A DNA stretch of 64,000 nt from Sulfitobacter sp. 20_GPM-1509m (GCF_000620505.1 NZ_JIBC01000007.1:355632-419631), one strand, 5' to 3'. Shown: positions 36,879-46,804, numbered from the stretch's first letter. Numbers and translations are program-made. Notes: generated from the letters alone by a model not told the origin.

Positions 36879-38057
36879 TTATGGTTGTGTAAGTGGCGTC
36901 TGGGCCTGGGTCAAGTGTGCGGTGAAAAACCCGTCACCCTCGGCACTGATGTCCCAACGTTTTTGCAGATCACATGTCCAGCCGGGATGCCGTTCCAGAA
37001 ACGCCGCAATCCGATCCTCGTTCTCGCATTTCAGAACCGAACAGGTGACGTAAACCAGCGTGCCGCCGGTCGCCAGATGGGTCATGGCAGTGTCCAGAAT
37101 CTCGTCCTGAATGCTGTTCAACTCGTCCAGACGGCCTTGGGTCAGCGCCCATTTGCCTTCGGGACTGCGCCGCCATGCACCGCTGCCGGAACAGGGCGCA
37201 TCGCACAGAACCACGTCGAATTTCTCTTTTGCGGGCAGCTGATCGGGGGCCACCACGCGGATCTGCACGGCGGCGCGTTCGGCACGGTCGGGGATGTCGG
37301 CCATACGGCCCGGTGCGATATCATGCGCCCAGACGGTAAAGCCGCGCGCGGCCAGCGCAAGCGCCTTGCCGCCACCACCGGCGCAATAATCCAGCGCGCG
37401 CGTGCCGTCAGGAATCGCATCGACAACCGCCTGGCTGGCAGCATCCTGCATTTCGATCCAGCCGTCAGTATAGGCCTGCGACTGGCGGACGCGGCGCGGA
37501 TTGGACAGGACGGTCAGCGCGGTGGGGCTGAGGCTGTTGGCCTCGGTCAGCACCTGTTCGCTTTCCAGTGCAGACACCACATCGGCCACCGAACACAGGC
37601 GGGTGTTCACACGCAAGGTAATCGGCGCGCGGTCCTGCGCGATCAACGCCGTCGCTTCGGCAGCGTCCCCCAAGGCAGCCTGCCATTGCGGCAACAGCCA
37701 TTCGGGCAGGTTCCAGCGGTCGCCGATCCCGGTCGGGGCAGCGCCGGCCTGTTGTTCCTCTTCGGTCAGCGGCGCAGGCGCGTGGCCCGCGTCGTCAAAC
37801 AGAGCCTCGATGTCCGCGCCTTCGGCCCGCAGCCGTCCGATCATGCGCGCGCGACCGTCTTCACCGCCGCCAAGAACCGCATCGCTGCGCCATGTGCGCA
37901 GGGCGGCAAAGACCAGATCACGCACCGCAGCGCGATCCTTGGACCCCGCAAAGCGGCTGCCCCGCGCCCATCGGGTCAGCGCCTGTTCGGCGGCCTGACC
38001 GGCCAGAATATCGTCAATGATCTCGATCGCCGCAGCGACCCGCGCACCGGGCGTCAT
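36879..38057 (-). CDS. RsmB-like rRNA (cytosine-5) methyltransferase
   Basis: 392 residues from the ATG at 38057; a GTG at 38069 would add four. An N-terminal NusB-like RNA-binding part (about 1-130) precedes a SAM-dependent methyltransferase. Motifs: ALDYCAGGGGKALALAARG (SAM site, about 228-246), DVVLCDAPCSGSGAWRRSPEGKW (first catalytic cysteine, about 283-300), and VYVTCSVLKCENE (second cysteine, about 345). This matches RsmB/NOP2 m5C enzymes. Which rRNA position it modifies cannot be read. Confidence 0.9.
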   Translation of the reverse strand: MTPGARVAAAIEIIDDILAGQAAEQALTRWARGSRFAGSKDRAAVRDLVFAALRTWRSDAVLGGGEDGRARMIGRLRAEGADIEALFDDAGHAPAPLTEEEQQAGAAPTGIGDRWNLPEWLLPQWQAALGDAAEATALIAQDRAPITLRVNTRLCSVADVVSALESEQVLTEANSLSPTALTVLSNPRRVRQSQAYTDGWIEMQDAASQAVVDAIPDGTRALDYCAGGGGKALALAARGFTVWAHDIAPGRMADIPDRAERAAVQIRVVAPDQLPAKEKFDVVLCDAPCSGSGAWRRSPEGKWALTQGRLDELNSIQDEILDTAMTHLATGGTLVYVTCSVLKCENEDRIAAFLERHPGWTCDLQKRWDISAEGDGFFTAHLTQAQTPLTQP

Positions 38058-38151
38058 GGGTGGCACCACAGGTTAAGAGTGTCGATCAAGATCATGAAAT
38101 AAATATCCAATTTGTAGATTTCAGCACAACACCCCAACGGCATTGCTCAGG

Positions 38152-38180
38152 TGCGCCGACCCCTGCATGGGGTCGGCGCA
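38152..38180 (-). terminator. Strong hairpin after guaB
   Basis: Perfect 12-bp stem TGCGCCGACCCC / GGGGTCGGCGCA with a five-base loop, ending six bases beyond the guaB stop. No T run follows, so either rho-assisted termination or 3'-end protection. Confidence 0.55.
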
Positions 38181-38185
38181 GATGG

Positions 38186-39670
<1,485 letters not shown>

Positions 39671-39771
39671 CTATTTCACGGGATGGGCAGGAAGAAAAGG
39701 GCAAATGGCCGATTGCATGGCGGCTATGCCTGCGTAAACCTGCACCGGACACCGCAATCGGGAGCTTCCTC

Positions 39772-40728
39772 ATGGCCAATTCATATGACAGCGGACGGCT
39801 GGACCTGCCCTTTGTCGGCATCTCGACCTTTGGCAAGCGCCCCTATCAGCCGGATTGGATCGCGCTTGAGGCCGACGTGGCGATTTTGGGCGCGCCCTTT
39901 GATGCAGGCACCCAGTGGCGGGCCGGTGCGCGGTTCGGTCCGCGCGGCGTGCGCGAGGCATCGACGCTGTTCAGCTTTGGCCACGCAGGGGCCTATGACC
40001 ATGAAGACGACGCGACCTACCTGCCCGCCTCGGTGCGTATCGTCGATATGGGGGACGCCGACATCATCCACACCGACACCGAAGGCAGCCATGCCAATAT
40101 CGAGGCAGGCGTGCGCGCAGCACTCAGGGCCGGCGCCCTGCCCGTGGTCATTGGCGGCGATCATTCGGTGAACATCCCGTGCATCCGTGCCTTTGACGAC
40201 CAGGGGGACATTCACGTCCTGCAAATCGACGCGCATCTGGATTTCGTCGATGAACGCCACGGCGTGCGCCACGGCCACGGCAACCCGATGCGCCGCGCTG
40301 CCGAACAATCCTATGTGACGGGGCTGACGCAGGTGGGCATCCGCAACGTGTCCTCCACCGCACGCGAAGGCTATGCCGATGCGCGGTCGATGGGGTCTGA
40401 CATCATTTCGGTGCGGCAGGCCCGCAAGATGGGCACGCAAGCCCTGCTGGCACGGATACCGGTGGGCGCGCGGATTTACATCACGCTGGATATTGACGCG
40501 TTTTGCCCGTCGATTGCGCCCGGTACAGGAACGCCCAGCCACGGTGGCTTTCTGTATTACGAGGTTCTGGAGCTGTTGCAGGGCGTGGCGCAGGGGCACG
40601 AGATCGTGGGGATTGACCTGGTAGAGGTGGCACCGGATTACGACCCCACGGGATCAACCACGGTGCTGGCGGCACAGGTGCTGTTGAACCTGCTGGGGTT
40701 TATCTTCCATGCACGTGGTGCGGAATAA
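39772..40728 (+). CDS. speB: Agmatinase (ureohydrolase family)
   Basis: 318 residues. Mn ligands are seen in VVIGGDHSVNIP (about 125-135), LQIDAHLDF (about 150-158) and YITLDIDAFCPSIAPGTGTP (about 237-256). The DxDxFCPS.APGTGTPS form favours agmatinase or a related guanidino hydrolase over arginase. Substrate by family only; other members act on guanidinobutyrate or guanidinopropionate. Divergent from guaB. Confidence 0.88.
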   Translation: MANSYDSGRLDLPFVGISTFGKRPYQPDWIALEADVAILGAPFDAGTQWRAGARFGPRGVREASTLFSFGHAGAYDHEDDATYLPASVRIVDMGDADIIHTDTEGSHANIEAGVRAALRAGALPVVIGGDHSVNIPCIRAFDDQGDIHVLQIDAHLDFVDERHGVRHGHGNPMRRAAEQSYVTGLTQVGIRNVSSTAREGYADARSMGSDIISVRQARKMGTQALLARIPVGARIYITLDIDAFCPSIAPGTGTPSHGGFLYYEVLELLQGVAQGHEIVGIDLVEVAPDYDPTGSTTVLAAQVLLNLLGFIFHARGAE

Positions 40729-40926
40729 CCCAAAAGCTCCAAGGCCCCGGCCCAAGGCATAATGCGCAACATGCAGCGCCCAGCCGCAGTCGCGCCCTGA
40801 GCATTCAGCGGTCAATCCCCTCGGGCGCGTCTAAATGACGCCATCAACCCCGATTTTGCCGCTCTCTACCTTTCGCTTCCCTGCCAAACCCCTATGTTCG
40901 CGACAACAGACAGGCAAGGCACGTTC

Positions 40927-42981
40927 ATGAACACCGATCCCTCCCAAGACCCCCTCGTCGTTTTCACCCCCTCGGGCAAGCGCGGACGCTTTCCCAAAGG
41001 CACGCCGATCCTGACCGCCGCACGCCAGCTGGGCGTCGATCTGGACAGCGTCTGCGGCGGGCGCGGGATTTGCAGCAAATGCCAGATCAGCCCCGGCTAC
41101 GGCCAGTTTTCGAAACACGGCGTCACCGTGCACGCCGACGCGCTCAGCGAATGGAACAGCGTCGAGGAACGCTATAAATCCAAACGCGGGATGCTGGATG
41201 GCCGCCGTCTGGGCTGTCAGGCCATGGTGCAGGGCGACGTGGTCATCGACGTGCCCCCCGAAAGCCAGGTCCACAAACAGGTCGTCCGCAAACGCGCCGA
41301 GGCGCGCGACATCACCATGAACCCCTCGACCAAACTGTATTACGTCGAGGTTCAGCAACCGGACATGCACGACCCTTCGGGCGATCTGGAACGGCTGCGC
41401 GACGCGCTGCGCGAGCAATGGGCGCTGGAAAACGTCCACGCCGACCTGCACATCCTGCAATCCATGCAGCCGATCCTGCGCAAAGGCGACTGGAAGGTCA
41501 CCGTCGCCGTCCATCTGGGCGACCGCGAGAACGCGCCGCGCATCATGCACATCTGGCCTGGCTATTACGAAGGGTCGGTGTACGGGCTGGCCGTCGATCT
41601 GGGCTCGACCACCATCGCGGCGCACCTGTGCGATCTGCAATCGGGGGCGGTCGTCGCCTCGTCCGGCATCATGAACCCGCAGATCCGCTTTGGCGAAGAC
41701 CTGATGAGCCGCGTCAGCTATTCGATGATGAACGCCAATGGCGCGCAGGAGATGACCAAGGCCGTGCGCGAGGGTATGAACGCGCTGTTCACCCAGATCA
41801 GCACCGAGGCACATATCGACAAGGCATTGATCGTGGACGCGGTGTTTGTCTGCAACCCGGTGATGCACCACCTGTTCCTGGGCATTGATCCGTTCGAGCT
41901 GGGTCAGGCGCCCTTTGCGCTGGCCACGTCCAACGCGCTGCGCCTGCGGGCGGACGACCTGCACCTGAACATTCACCCCTCGGCACGCGTCTATCTGCTG
42001 CCCTGCATCGCGGGCCACGTGGGCGCCGATGCCGCCGCCGTCGCCCTGTCAGAGGCACCAGACAAATCCGAAGACCTGGTTCTGGTCGTCGATGTGGGCA
42101 CCAACGCGGAAATCCTGCTGGGCAACCGCGAAAAGGTGCTGGCTTGTTCCTCACCCACCGGCCCCGCCTTCGAGGGTGCGCAGATCAGCAGCGGCCAGCG
42201 CGCGGCCCCCGGTGCCATCGAGCGGGTCGAGATCGACCCCATCACCAAGGAACCGCGTTTCCGTGTCATCGGCAGCGAACTTTGGTCCGACGAAGAGGGC
42301 TTTGAAGACTCGATCGCAGGGTCGGGCGTCACCGGTATCTGCGGCTCGGGCATCATCGAAATGGTGGCCGAAATGCGCATGGCGGGTATCGTCGATGCCC
42401 CCGGCCTGATCGGAAACCCCGAGCAGACCGGCACAGACCGCTGCATCCTGGATGGGCGCACCTATTCCTACCTGGTCTACGACGCCACCGACCGCGGCGG
42501 GCCGCGCATCACCGTGACCAACCGCGACGTGCGCGAAATCCAGATGGCCAAGGCGGCGCTCTATTCCGGCGCGCGCCTGCTGATGGACAAATTCGGCGTA
42601 GACAAGGTGGACCGCATCGTGCTGGCGGGTGCGTTTGGCGCGCATATCTCGCCCAAACACGCCATGGTGCTGGGCATGATCCCCGATGCGCCGCTGGACA
42701 AGGTCACATCGGCCGGCAACGCCGCAGGCACCGGCGCGCGCATCGCCCTGCTGAACCGCGAGGCCCGCATGGAGATCGAGGAAACCGTACGCGCGATCCA
42801 CAAGGTCGAAACCGCCATCGAACCCCGCTTTCAAGAGCATTTCGTGAACGCCAGCGCGATGCCCAATTCAGTCGAGCCTTTCCCGATCCTGAATTCCATC
42901 GTTCATTTGCCCACCGCCACCTTCAACACCGGTGGCGGCGACAAGACGGACGGAGGGCGCCGCAGGCGCAGACGCGGATGA
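40927..42981 (+). CDS. Ferredoxin-ASKHA protein (RACo-like corrinoid activator)
   Basis: 684 residues from the ATG at 40927 with AAGG upstream. Residues about 10-100 form a 2Fe-2S ferredoxin (SVCGGRGICSKCQ, then a later LGCQ cysteine). The rest is an ASKHA-fold ATPase: YGLAVDLGSTTIAAHLCDL (about 218-236), VLVVDVGTNAEILLG (about 383-397), and LAGAFGAHISPKHAMVLGM near 565. This matches DUF4445/RACo proteins that re-reduce corrinoid cofactors of methyltransferases. No corrinoid protein or MttB-type enzyme is in the window. It overlaps the next methyltransferase by four bases. Confidence 0.87.
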   Translation: MNTDPSQDPLVVFTPSGKRGRFPKGTPILTAARQLGVDLDSVCGGRGICSKCQISPGYGQFSKHGVTVHADALSEWNSVEERYKSKRGMLDGRRLGCQAMVQGDVVIDVPPESQVHKQVVRKRAEARDITMNPSTKLYYVEVQQPDMHDPSGDLERLRDALREQWALENVHADLHILQSMQPILRKGDWKVTVAVHLGDRENAPRIMHIWPGYYEGSVYGLAVDLGSTTIAAHLCDLQSGAVVASSGIMNPQIRFGEDLMSRVSYSMMNANGAQEMTKAVREGMNALFTQISTEAHIDKALIVDAVFVCNPVMHHLFLGIDPFELGQAPFALATSNALRLRADDLHLNIHPSARVYLLPCIAGHVGADAAAVALSEAPDKSEDLVLVVDVGTNAEILLGNREKVLACSSPTGPAFEGAQISSGQRAAPGAIERVEIDPITKEPRFRVIGSELWSDEEGFEDSIAGSGVTGICGSGIIEMVAEMRMAGIVDAPGLIGNPEQTGTDRCILDGRTYSYLVYDATDRGGPRITVTNRDVREIQMAKAALYSGARLLMDKFGVDKVDRIVLAGAFGAHISPKHAMVLGMIPDAPLDKVTSAGNAAGTGARIALLNREARMEIEETVRAIHKVETAIEPRFQEHFVNASAMPNSVEPFPILNSIVHLPTATFNTGGGDKTDGGRRRRRRG

Positions 42982-43814
42982 GCGACAATTCGGCTCAGGC
43001 GGAATTCTGGGCGTCCGAATCCGGGCGCAACTGGGTCAGGCACCAGCGCGGGCTGGATACGATCATGGCACCGGTTCTGGACGTGGTTCTGGAACACGCG
43101 GCCTTGCAAGCCGGCGAGACAGTGCTGGACATCGGCTGTGGCACCGGGGCTGCAACCTTGCGCGCGGCACAGGCCGTGGGACCGCAGGGTGCTGTTCATG
43201 GCTATGACATCTCGCCGGTCCTGCTGGAACTGGCGGCCAAGCGCACCGCAGACCTGCTACAGGTCACGCTGACACTGGCCGACGCCCAGACCCATGTCTT
43301 TGCCGCAGGCGCAGCCGATGCACTGATCTCGCGGTTTGGCGTGATGTTCTTTGCCGATACGACCGCCGCTTTTGCCAACCTCGCCCGCGCCCTGCGGCCC
43401 GGTGGGCGCATGGTCATGGCGGCCTGGGGGCCTGCGCACCTGAACCCGTGGTTCATGGACCCCGCCCGCGTCGCCCGTGACCGTCTTGGCACCCCGCCAA
43501 AGGTGGACCGCACCCTGCCCGGCCCCTTCGCCTTTGAGGATGCGGACCGCGTGACCCGCCTGCTGGGTGCCGCCGGTCTGGACGTGACCGTCACACCGGT
43601 TGATCTGCATCTGGGGGCGCTGGACACGCTGGACGCTCTGGCCGACCAAAGCTGCCATATCGGCCCTGCGGTGGGCATCATGCGCGATTTCAACGCCACC
43701 GACGCCGACCGCGCGGCAATCCGTGACGGCATTGCGCAGGCGTTCTCGGCCTATGACACGGACGCCGGCGTACGCGTCCCTGCCCGCATCAACCTGATCA
43801 CCGCGCGGGTCTGA
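42978..43814 (+). CDS. Class I SAM-dependent methyltransferase
   Basis: 278 residues. The SAM-binding motif is VLDIGCGTGAATLRAA (about 50-65) and a UbiE-like ISRFGVMFFADTTAAFANLARALRPGG region lies near 115-142. It begins within the stop of the ASKHA gene (ATGA), so they are translationally coupled. The substrate is unknown; a link to one-carbon or corrinoid metabolism is inferred from the neighbour. Confidence 0.85.
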   Translation: MSDNSAQAEFWASESGRNWVRHQRGLDTIMAPVLDVVLEHAALQAGETVLDIGCGTGAATLRAAQAVGPQGAVHGYDISPVLLELAAKRTADLLQVTLTLADAQTHVFAAGAADALISRFGVMFFADTTAAFANLARALRPGGRMVMAAWGPAHLNPWFMDPARVARDRLGTPPKVDRTLPGPFAFEDADRVTRLLGAAGLDVTVTPVDLHLGALDTLDALADQSCHIGPAVGIMRDFNATDADRAAIRDGIAQAFSAYDTDAGVRVPARINLITARV

Positions 43815-44234
43815 TCAGTCGTTCCAGGCCGCCCACAGCGCGCGCTCTTCCTCGGCAATGGCATCGCGTACCATCTTGTGCGGCGCGTCCATATGGGCGC
43901 AATTTCCGCGTGCCCGGTCGATCAGCGTTTTCATACGCCGCTTGCTGCCATCAAAGGGCGCGGAAAACGCATCCGCCACTGCCGCCTGCACCGCCTCGCG
44001 CATTTCATCCTCGGACAGACGCGCAGGCTTGGGAAGAACAGAGACCGCCACCGGGTCTGGCGCAGTGGCGCGATATCCCGTCAGCTCGGCAAAGCGGTCC
44101 TCGAAGGCGGCATAGGCATCTGCATCCGCCCCCATCAGATCGCGCATCCCCTGCATGTACAAAACCGCAGGCTTGCCCCCCGGATAGCCTTCGATCAGAT
44201 CATCGGCCAATGCTGCGGCCTCGTCTTCGGTCAT
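43815..44234 (-). CDS. Conserved hypothetical protein
   Basis: 139 residues from the ATG at 44234, preceded by AAAGG; the upstream extension to 44276 lacks a ribosome-binding site. Acidic, largely helical and without signal peptide. It converges on the methyltransferase with no gap. I recognise no domain. It is the last chromosomal protein gene before tRNA-Gly. Confidence 0.7.
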   Translation of the reverse strand: MTEDEAAALADDLIEGYPGGKPAVLYMQGMRDLMGADADAYAAFEDRFAELTGYRATAPDPVAVSVLPKPARLSEDEMREAVQAAVADAFSAPFDGSKRRMKTLIDRARGNCAHMDAPHKMVRDAIAEEERALWAAWND

Positions 44235-44297
44235 GTCCAACCTTTCATAAATCGCGATTGACGCCCCCAAGGCCACCCGTTATCTGTCCAGCCTGCG

Positions 44298-44371
44298 GCG
44301 GGTATGGTGAAAAGGTATCACGGCAGCTTCCCAAGCTTTAGTTACGAGTTCGATTCTCGTTACCCGCTCCA
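44298..44371 (+). tRNA. tRNA-Gly (anticodon CCC), prophage integration site
   Basis: 74 bases including an encoded CCA. Acceptor GCGGGTA pairs with TACCCGC; D stem GTGA/TCAC; T loop GAGTTCGATTCTC. The anticodon loop TTCCCAA gives CCC for glycine GGG codons. The anticodon stem (GCAGC/GCTTT) has a mismatch and a G-T pair, so it is slightly imperfect. Sequence changes to AT-rich, phage-like DNA right after the CCA. Confidence 0.93.
44327..44371. other. Probable attL (3' half of tRNA-Gly)
   Basis: Inferred: integrases commonly use the anticodon-to-CCA half of a tRNA gene as the core, leaving the tRNA intact on one side. Prophage DNA starts immediately after 44371. The matching attR would lie beyond 64000, so the exact core cannot be defined. 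Confidence 0.5.
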
Positions 44372-44722
44372 AATATAATTCCAAAAAAATACTATAAAAT
44401 CAATACACTTAAGTCTCCCGGACTTGTTATCTCATACCATATTTTCGATATACGTGGTGGGAAAAATCGGGAACGTCTGGGGTGGTTTTGGAAGACGAGT
44501 CCCAGACTTTCACCCAGACCAAGTGAGCCTTCCCTAAGGTGAAGTCGAGGGCATCACAAATTCATGTATTCCGTGGATCTGTCTACCCAATATGGAATCC
44601 GAACCAGATGCGAAGTCGGATCCCTGACGCAGATAGCAGCACTTAAAGTGGCGATGTTTCCTAAATCGTTAATCTTTTGATAACGATTTTCATGAAGATT
44701 GGCGTCCTCAACGGAGGACAAC
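44372..44722. other. AT-rich attL-proximal non-coding region
   Basis: 351 bases with no credible gene. It contains three copies of CCCAGAC (inverted at 44475-44481; direct at 44501-44507 and 44513-44519), which could be arm-type integrase or excisionase sites. Near its right end is a 9-bp inverted repeat (44663-44689). Confidence 0.45.
44663..44689. promoter_or_regulatory. 9-bp inverted repeat upstream of a small phage gene
   Basis: AAATCGTTA and TAACGATTT, perfect inverted arms around a 9-base spacer, ending 33 bases before the ATG at 44723. AT-rich and promoter-proximal, consistent with an operator for a phage repressor or Cro-like protein. No regulator gene is seen nearby. Confidence 0.35.
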
Positions 44723-44893
44723 ATGACTGAAGCGAATCGAACAAAGATGCTTGAGCGAGCTTTGATCAAGTACATCGAGATGTATGGGTTTATCGATGAG
44801 GCCCGCGTTTGCTTTGAGCTGACTGCCGAGCCGGAACAACGCACCATGAAGCAAGCTTTGTTCGATTTGTTCAGGCGTCGAAACGCCACTTAA
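44723..44893 (+). CDS. Small phage-region protein, unknown
   Basis: 56 residues from the ATG at 44723 with an excellent GGAGG ribosome-binding site. Predicted all-helical and charged, with MLERALIKYIEMYGFIDEAR early on. Lower GC than the chromosome. No family recognised. The strong ribosome-binding site is the main reason to accept it. Confidence 0.55.
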   Translation: MTEANRTKMLERALIKYIEMYGFIDEARVCFELTAEPEQRTMKQALFDLFRRRNAT

Positions 44894-44972
44894 AATAAAT
44901 CATTTCAAACTTCTTTATTCATTGGGAAGGGGCCCTACAGTCTCCATCTGACATCATTGATGGAGCTAAGTT

Positions 44973-45143
44973 ATGGAGCCTGCCCTGCAAAAGCGGCCGA
45001 GTGATCTGGTGGACTGGATCACATTGTGGATCGCCGCTTCACCTAACCTTGGCTATTTCGGTCGGCTAGCAACGGGACGCTTGTCCATCTTTGCTTTGAA
45101 CTCGATGATAGCGCAAAGGTCTCTCAAGGTCAGCTTGCCATAG
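44973..45143 (+). CDS. Doubtful small ORF
   Basis: 56 codons from an ATG with GGAG at suitable spacing, beginning MEPALQKRPSDLVDWITLWI. Its last third overlaps the opposite-strand gene at 45053-45283, so at most one is fully real. It could be a truncated gene start. Confidence 0.25.
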   Translation: MEPALQKRPSDLVDWITLWIAASPNLGYFGRLATGRLSIFALNSMIAQRSLKVSLP

Positions 45144-45283
45144 ATCGTCAAAGTTAGCTTGTCCTCGTTCTCGGCCCAGTCCAATTGGCACTCAACGAGA
45201 GCAGAATTTGCCCCATCAAAGTTTTCTCGTGCCGCTGCCCGCTTTCGCTCTTGCAGTTGTCTAAATTGATCGAATCCAGTCAT
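45053..45283 (-). CDS. Small phage-region protein, unknown
   Basis: 76 residues from the ATG at 45283, with GAGG about ten bases upstream. Begins with a charged helix (MTGFDQFRQLQERKRAAARE) and continues with a beta-like LDWAENEDKLTLTIYGKLTL segment. No family recognised. It lies in the decayed zone next to the tRNA, but the frame itself is uninterrupted. Confidence 0.45.
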   Translation of the reverse strand: MTGFDQFRQLQERKRAAARENFDGANSALVECQLDWAENEDKLTLTIYGKLTLRDLCAIIEFKAKMDKRPVASRPK

Positions 45284-45438
45284 CTGCGGTATCCTCACAA
45301 TTGCTTGACGTAAAAATACCAACATAACACGGCTGAATTCCAGTTTGTGTCAAGCTTTTGAAATCAGCGAAGCGATTGGGAACTAAGAAGGCATGACGTT
45401 GTCCCCTCCGCGATGCACGTATCAAAGCGCTCGCATAA

Positions 45439-45651
45439 TGCACCGCAGGATACTACCAGATATGCAGATATGGCGAATATCGGTGTTTTCGAGAGCTACC
45501 GGACCGCCGCTCATTCGACAACTACGACGAATACCTCACGCTTTTCGGTGAAGAGCGATCGATCAAAGAGATGAACATGCCCCGCGTGTCGGCTGCGCGC
45601 CTGCTGCCGCCATCAATCAATGCACGCTTGAGCACTCGGGCCGCGGCTTGA
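45439..45651 (+). pseudogene. C-terminal fragment of a phage gene related to that at the right window edge
   Basis: An open frame of 70 codons without start, ending in TGA at 45649-45651. Its last part (EMNMPRVSAARLLPPSINARL) resembles the C-terminus of the partial gene at 63890-64000 (EMKRLRVSAKRLLPPQLAQRL); both end a few residues later in an Ala-rich tail. It is on the opposite strand to that gene relative to the window. This points to a fragment of a second related prophage. Function of the family is unknown to me. Confidence 0.55.
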
Positions 45652-45693
45652 TCCTGGCTGTCTCAGGGAACGGCGTCCTCAGGATGCCATTCT

Positions 45694-46057
45694 CCGGTGA
45701 AGCCGGATCGGATGTAGAACAAACTCGAAACACGATCATCCACAAACGAAAAATCCCCGCCCCTCAATAAGCAGCACAGGGCTGACACTAGTTGCTGCTA
45801 TTAGGGTCACGCGCCGATGCTGCTGGCAGATTCCAGGCCACTTGTCGGCAGCGTCAGAACCAACTCGAAGTTAGTTAAGCACAGCCCGCATCCTGCGCCC
45901 GAACCACGGTGGCCCCAGCCCGCCCTACTGCATCAGGCGTCAACGGATCGCGAAGCACCTCGGCCAACCGCTCGATGGTGCCCGTGTATTCCAGTCCGCC
46001 GAAAGCGGCATCACTTGCACCGATCGCGCAACTGGACAGTCCCCCGTAAAATAGCAC
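45694..46057 (-). pseudogene. Decayed duplicate of the spanin/terminator segment
   Basis: The stretch matches 46611-46980 over its whole length with many substitutions. It includes the CTCCGGTGA segment before the zinc-protein start, a broken terminator (near 45749-45783) and a copy of the Rz1-like lipoprotein frame (45875-46057). From the lipobox cysteine, 40 of 51 residues of the two proteins are identical by my count. The signal sequence of this copy is cut down to about nine residues and the zinc-protein copy stops after three codons. Relic of a related prophage or an old duplication. Confidence 0.65.
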
Positions 46058-46244
46058 GCTAAGACATCATTTTGGGAAACACGTACGACTGGCTTGCAGC
46101 ATATAAAGGTGTCACTGAATGCGCGCGCACCAGCGGTGGCTATCCGCGAACTTATGCCAGCGTTCTGTGGAGATATATCGAATCTACAAAAATTGAGCTA
46201 TGGTAGTTGCTGCTGTCAACGGTCCAGATCCTAGGGAGGAGATT
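46058..46244. other. Intergenic region, no feature recognised
   Basis: 187 bases between the relic duplication and a small membrane-protein gene. AT-rich toward its right end, probably carrying that gene's promoter. Nothing else is visible. Confidence 0.4.
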
Positions 46245-46400
46245 ATGCCAAATGTTATCAACAGAAAATCTTCGAATTTTGATCGACATGAACCACAGGC
46301 CAAAAGAAGATTTCGCCGCATCTGGGTTTTTTGGGCAGCTGTGGCATTGCTGTGGGTCATTGCTGCTCAGCAAGTCGCGGTGAAGGCGCTTAGCGGTTAA
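46245..46400 (+). CDS. Small single-span membrane protein, prophage moron candidate
   Basis: 51 residues from the ATG at 46245, with a strong AGGGAGGA ribosome-binding site. A basic N-terminal half (HEPQAKRRFRR) precedes one membrane helix, IWVFWAAVALLWVIAAQQVA. It is on the strand opposite to the late genes and converges with the zinc-binding gene, so it is expressed independently, possibly from the lysogen. A role in superinfection exclusion is possible but unsupported. Confidence 0.6.
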   Translation: MPNVINRKSSNFDRHEPQAKRRFRRIWVFWAAVALLWVIAAQQVAVKALSG

Positions 46401-46615
46401 GCCGCCCCAGTCCAACCCACATATTGAACAATCGTATCCGCACCAACGGATCGACAACTGGCGCATCGGGCACGCTCACGGATCGTAGACAAAGGCAAAT
46501 CTGCGCCGAACCGCGCAATCGCTTCATCGCGCTTAAGCCACAAACGCCCGCCGCAGCGTGGCGTCTTGCAATAAACAACCAGCGATAGACCTACCTGCAG
46601 ATCCGCAATGACCAT
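46397..46615 (-). CDS. Small zinc-ribbon-like phage protein
   Basis: 72 residues from the ATG at 46615, with GGAGG four bases upstream; the longer frame to 46675 is not preferred. Two cysteine pairs are seen, CKTPRC (16 and 21) and CASC (51 and 54), enough for one zinc site. It lies beyond the late-operon terminator, so it probably has its own promoter. No known family recognised; nucleic-acid binding is a guess. Confidence 0.65.
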   Translation of the reverse strand: MVIADLQVGLSLVVYCKTPRCGGRLWLKRDEAIARFGADLPLSTIRERARCASCRSVGADTIVQYVGWTGAA

Positions 46616-46678
46616 GCCGCCCTCCGGTGAAACCAGAACAGTTGTGGAACAAGAGCGAAGTGGCGTCACCCACAATCG

Positions 46679-46713
46679 AAAAAGCCCCGCCCCGCAATAA
46701 ACAGGACAGGGCT
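46679..46713 (-). terminator. Rho-independent terminator of the prophage late operon
   Basis: On the leftward strand, AGCCCTGTCCTG pairs with CGGGGCGGGGCT (12 pairs with some G-T) around TTTATTG and is followed by TTTTT. It lies about 90 bases after the Rz1-like stop, closing the terminase-to-lysis operon. A damaged copy is in the relic near 45749-45783. Confidence 0.75.
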
Positions 46714-46804
46714 GGCATCAGCGGCTGTTATGGGGGACAGCCGCCGATGCTGCTTGCAGCTTACCGACCACCCGACTGCCGCACCAGCACCAACTTGAAG
46801 GTTT

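Noticed and set aside
45817..46062. 81-codon plus-strand ORF
   Set aside because: It is the reverse strand of the decayed spanin-like copy; a similar shadow frame exists opposite the intact copy, explaining its apparent conservation.
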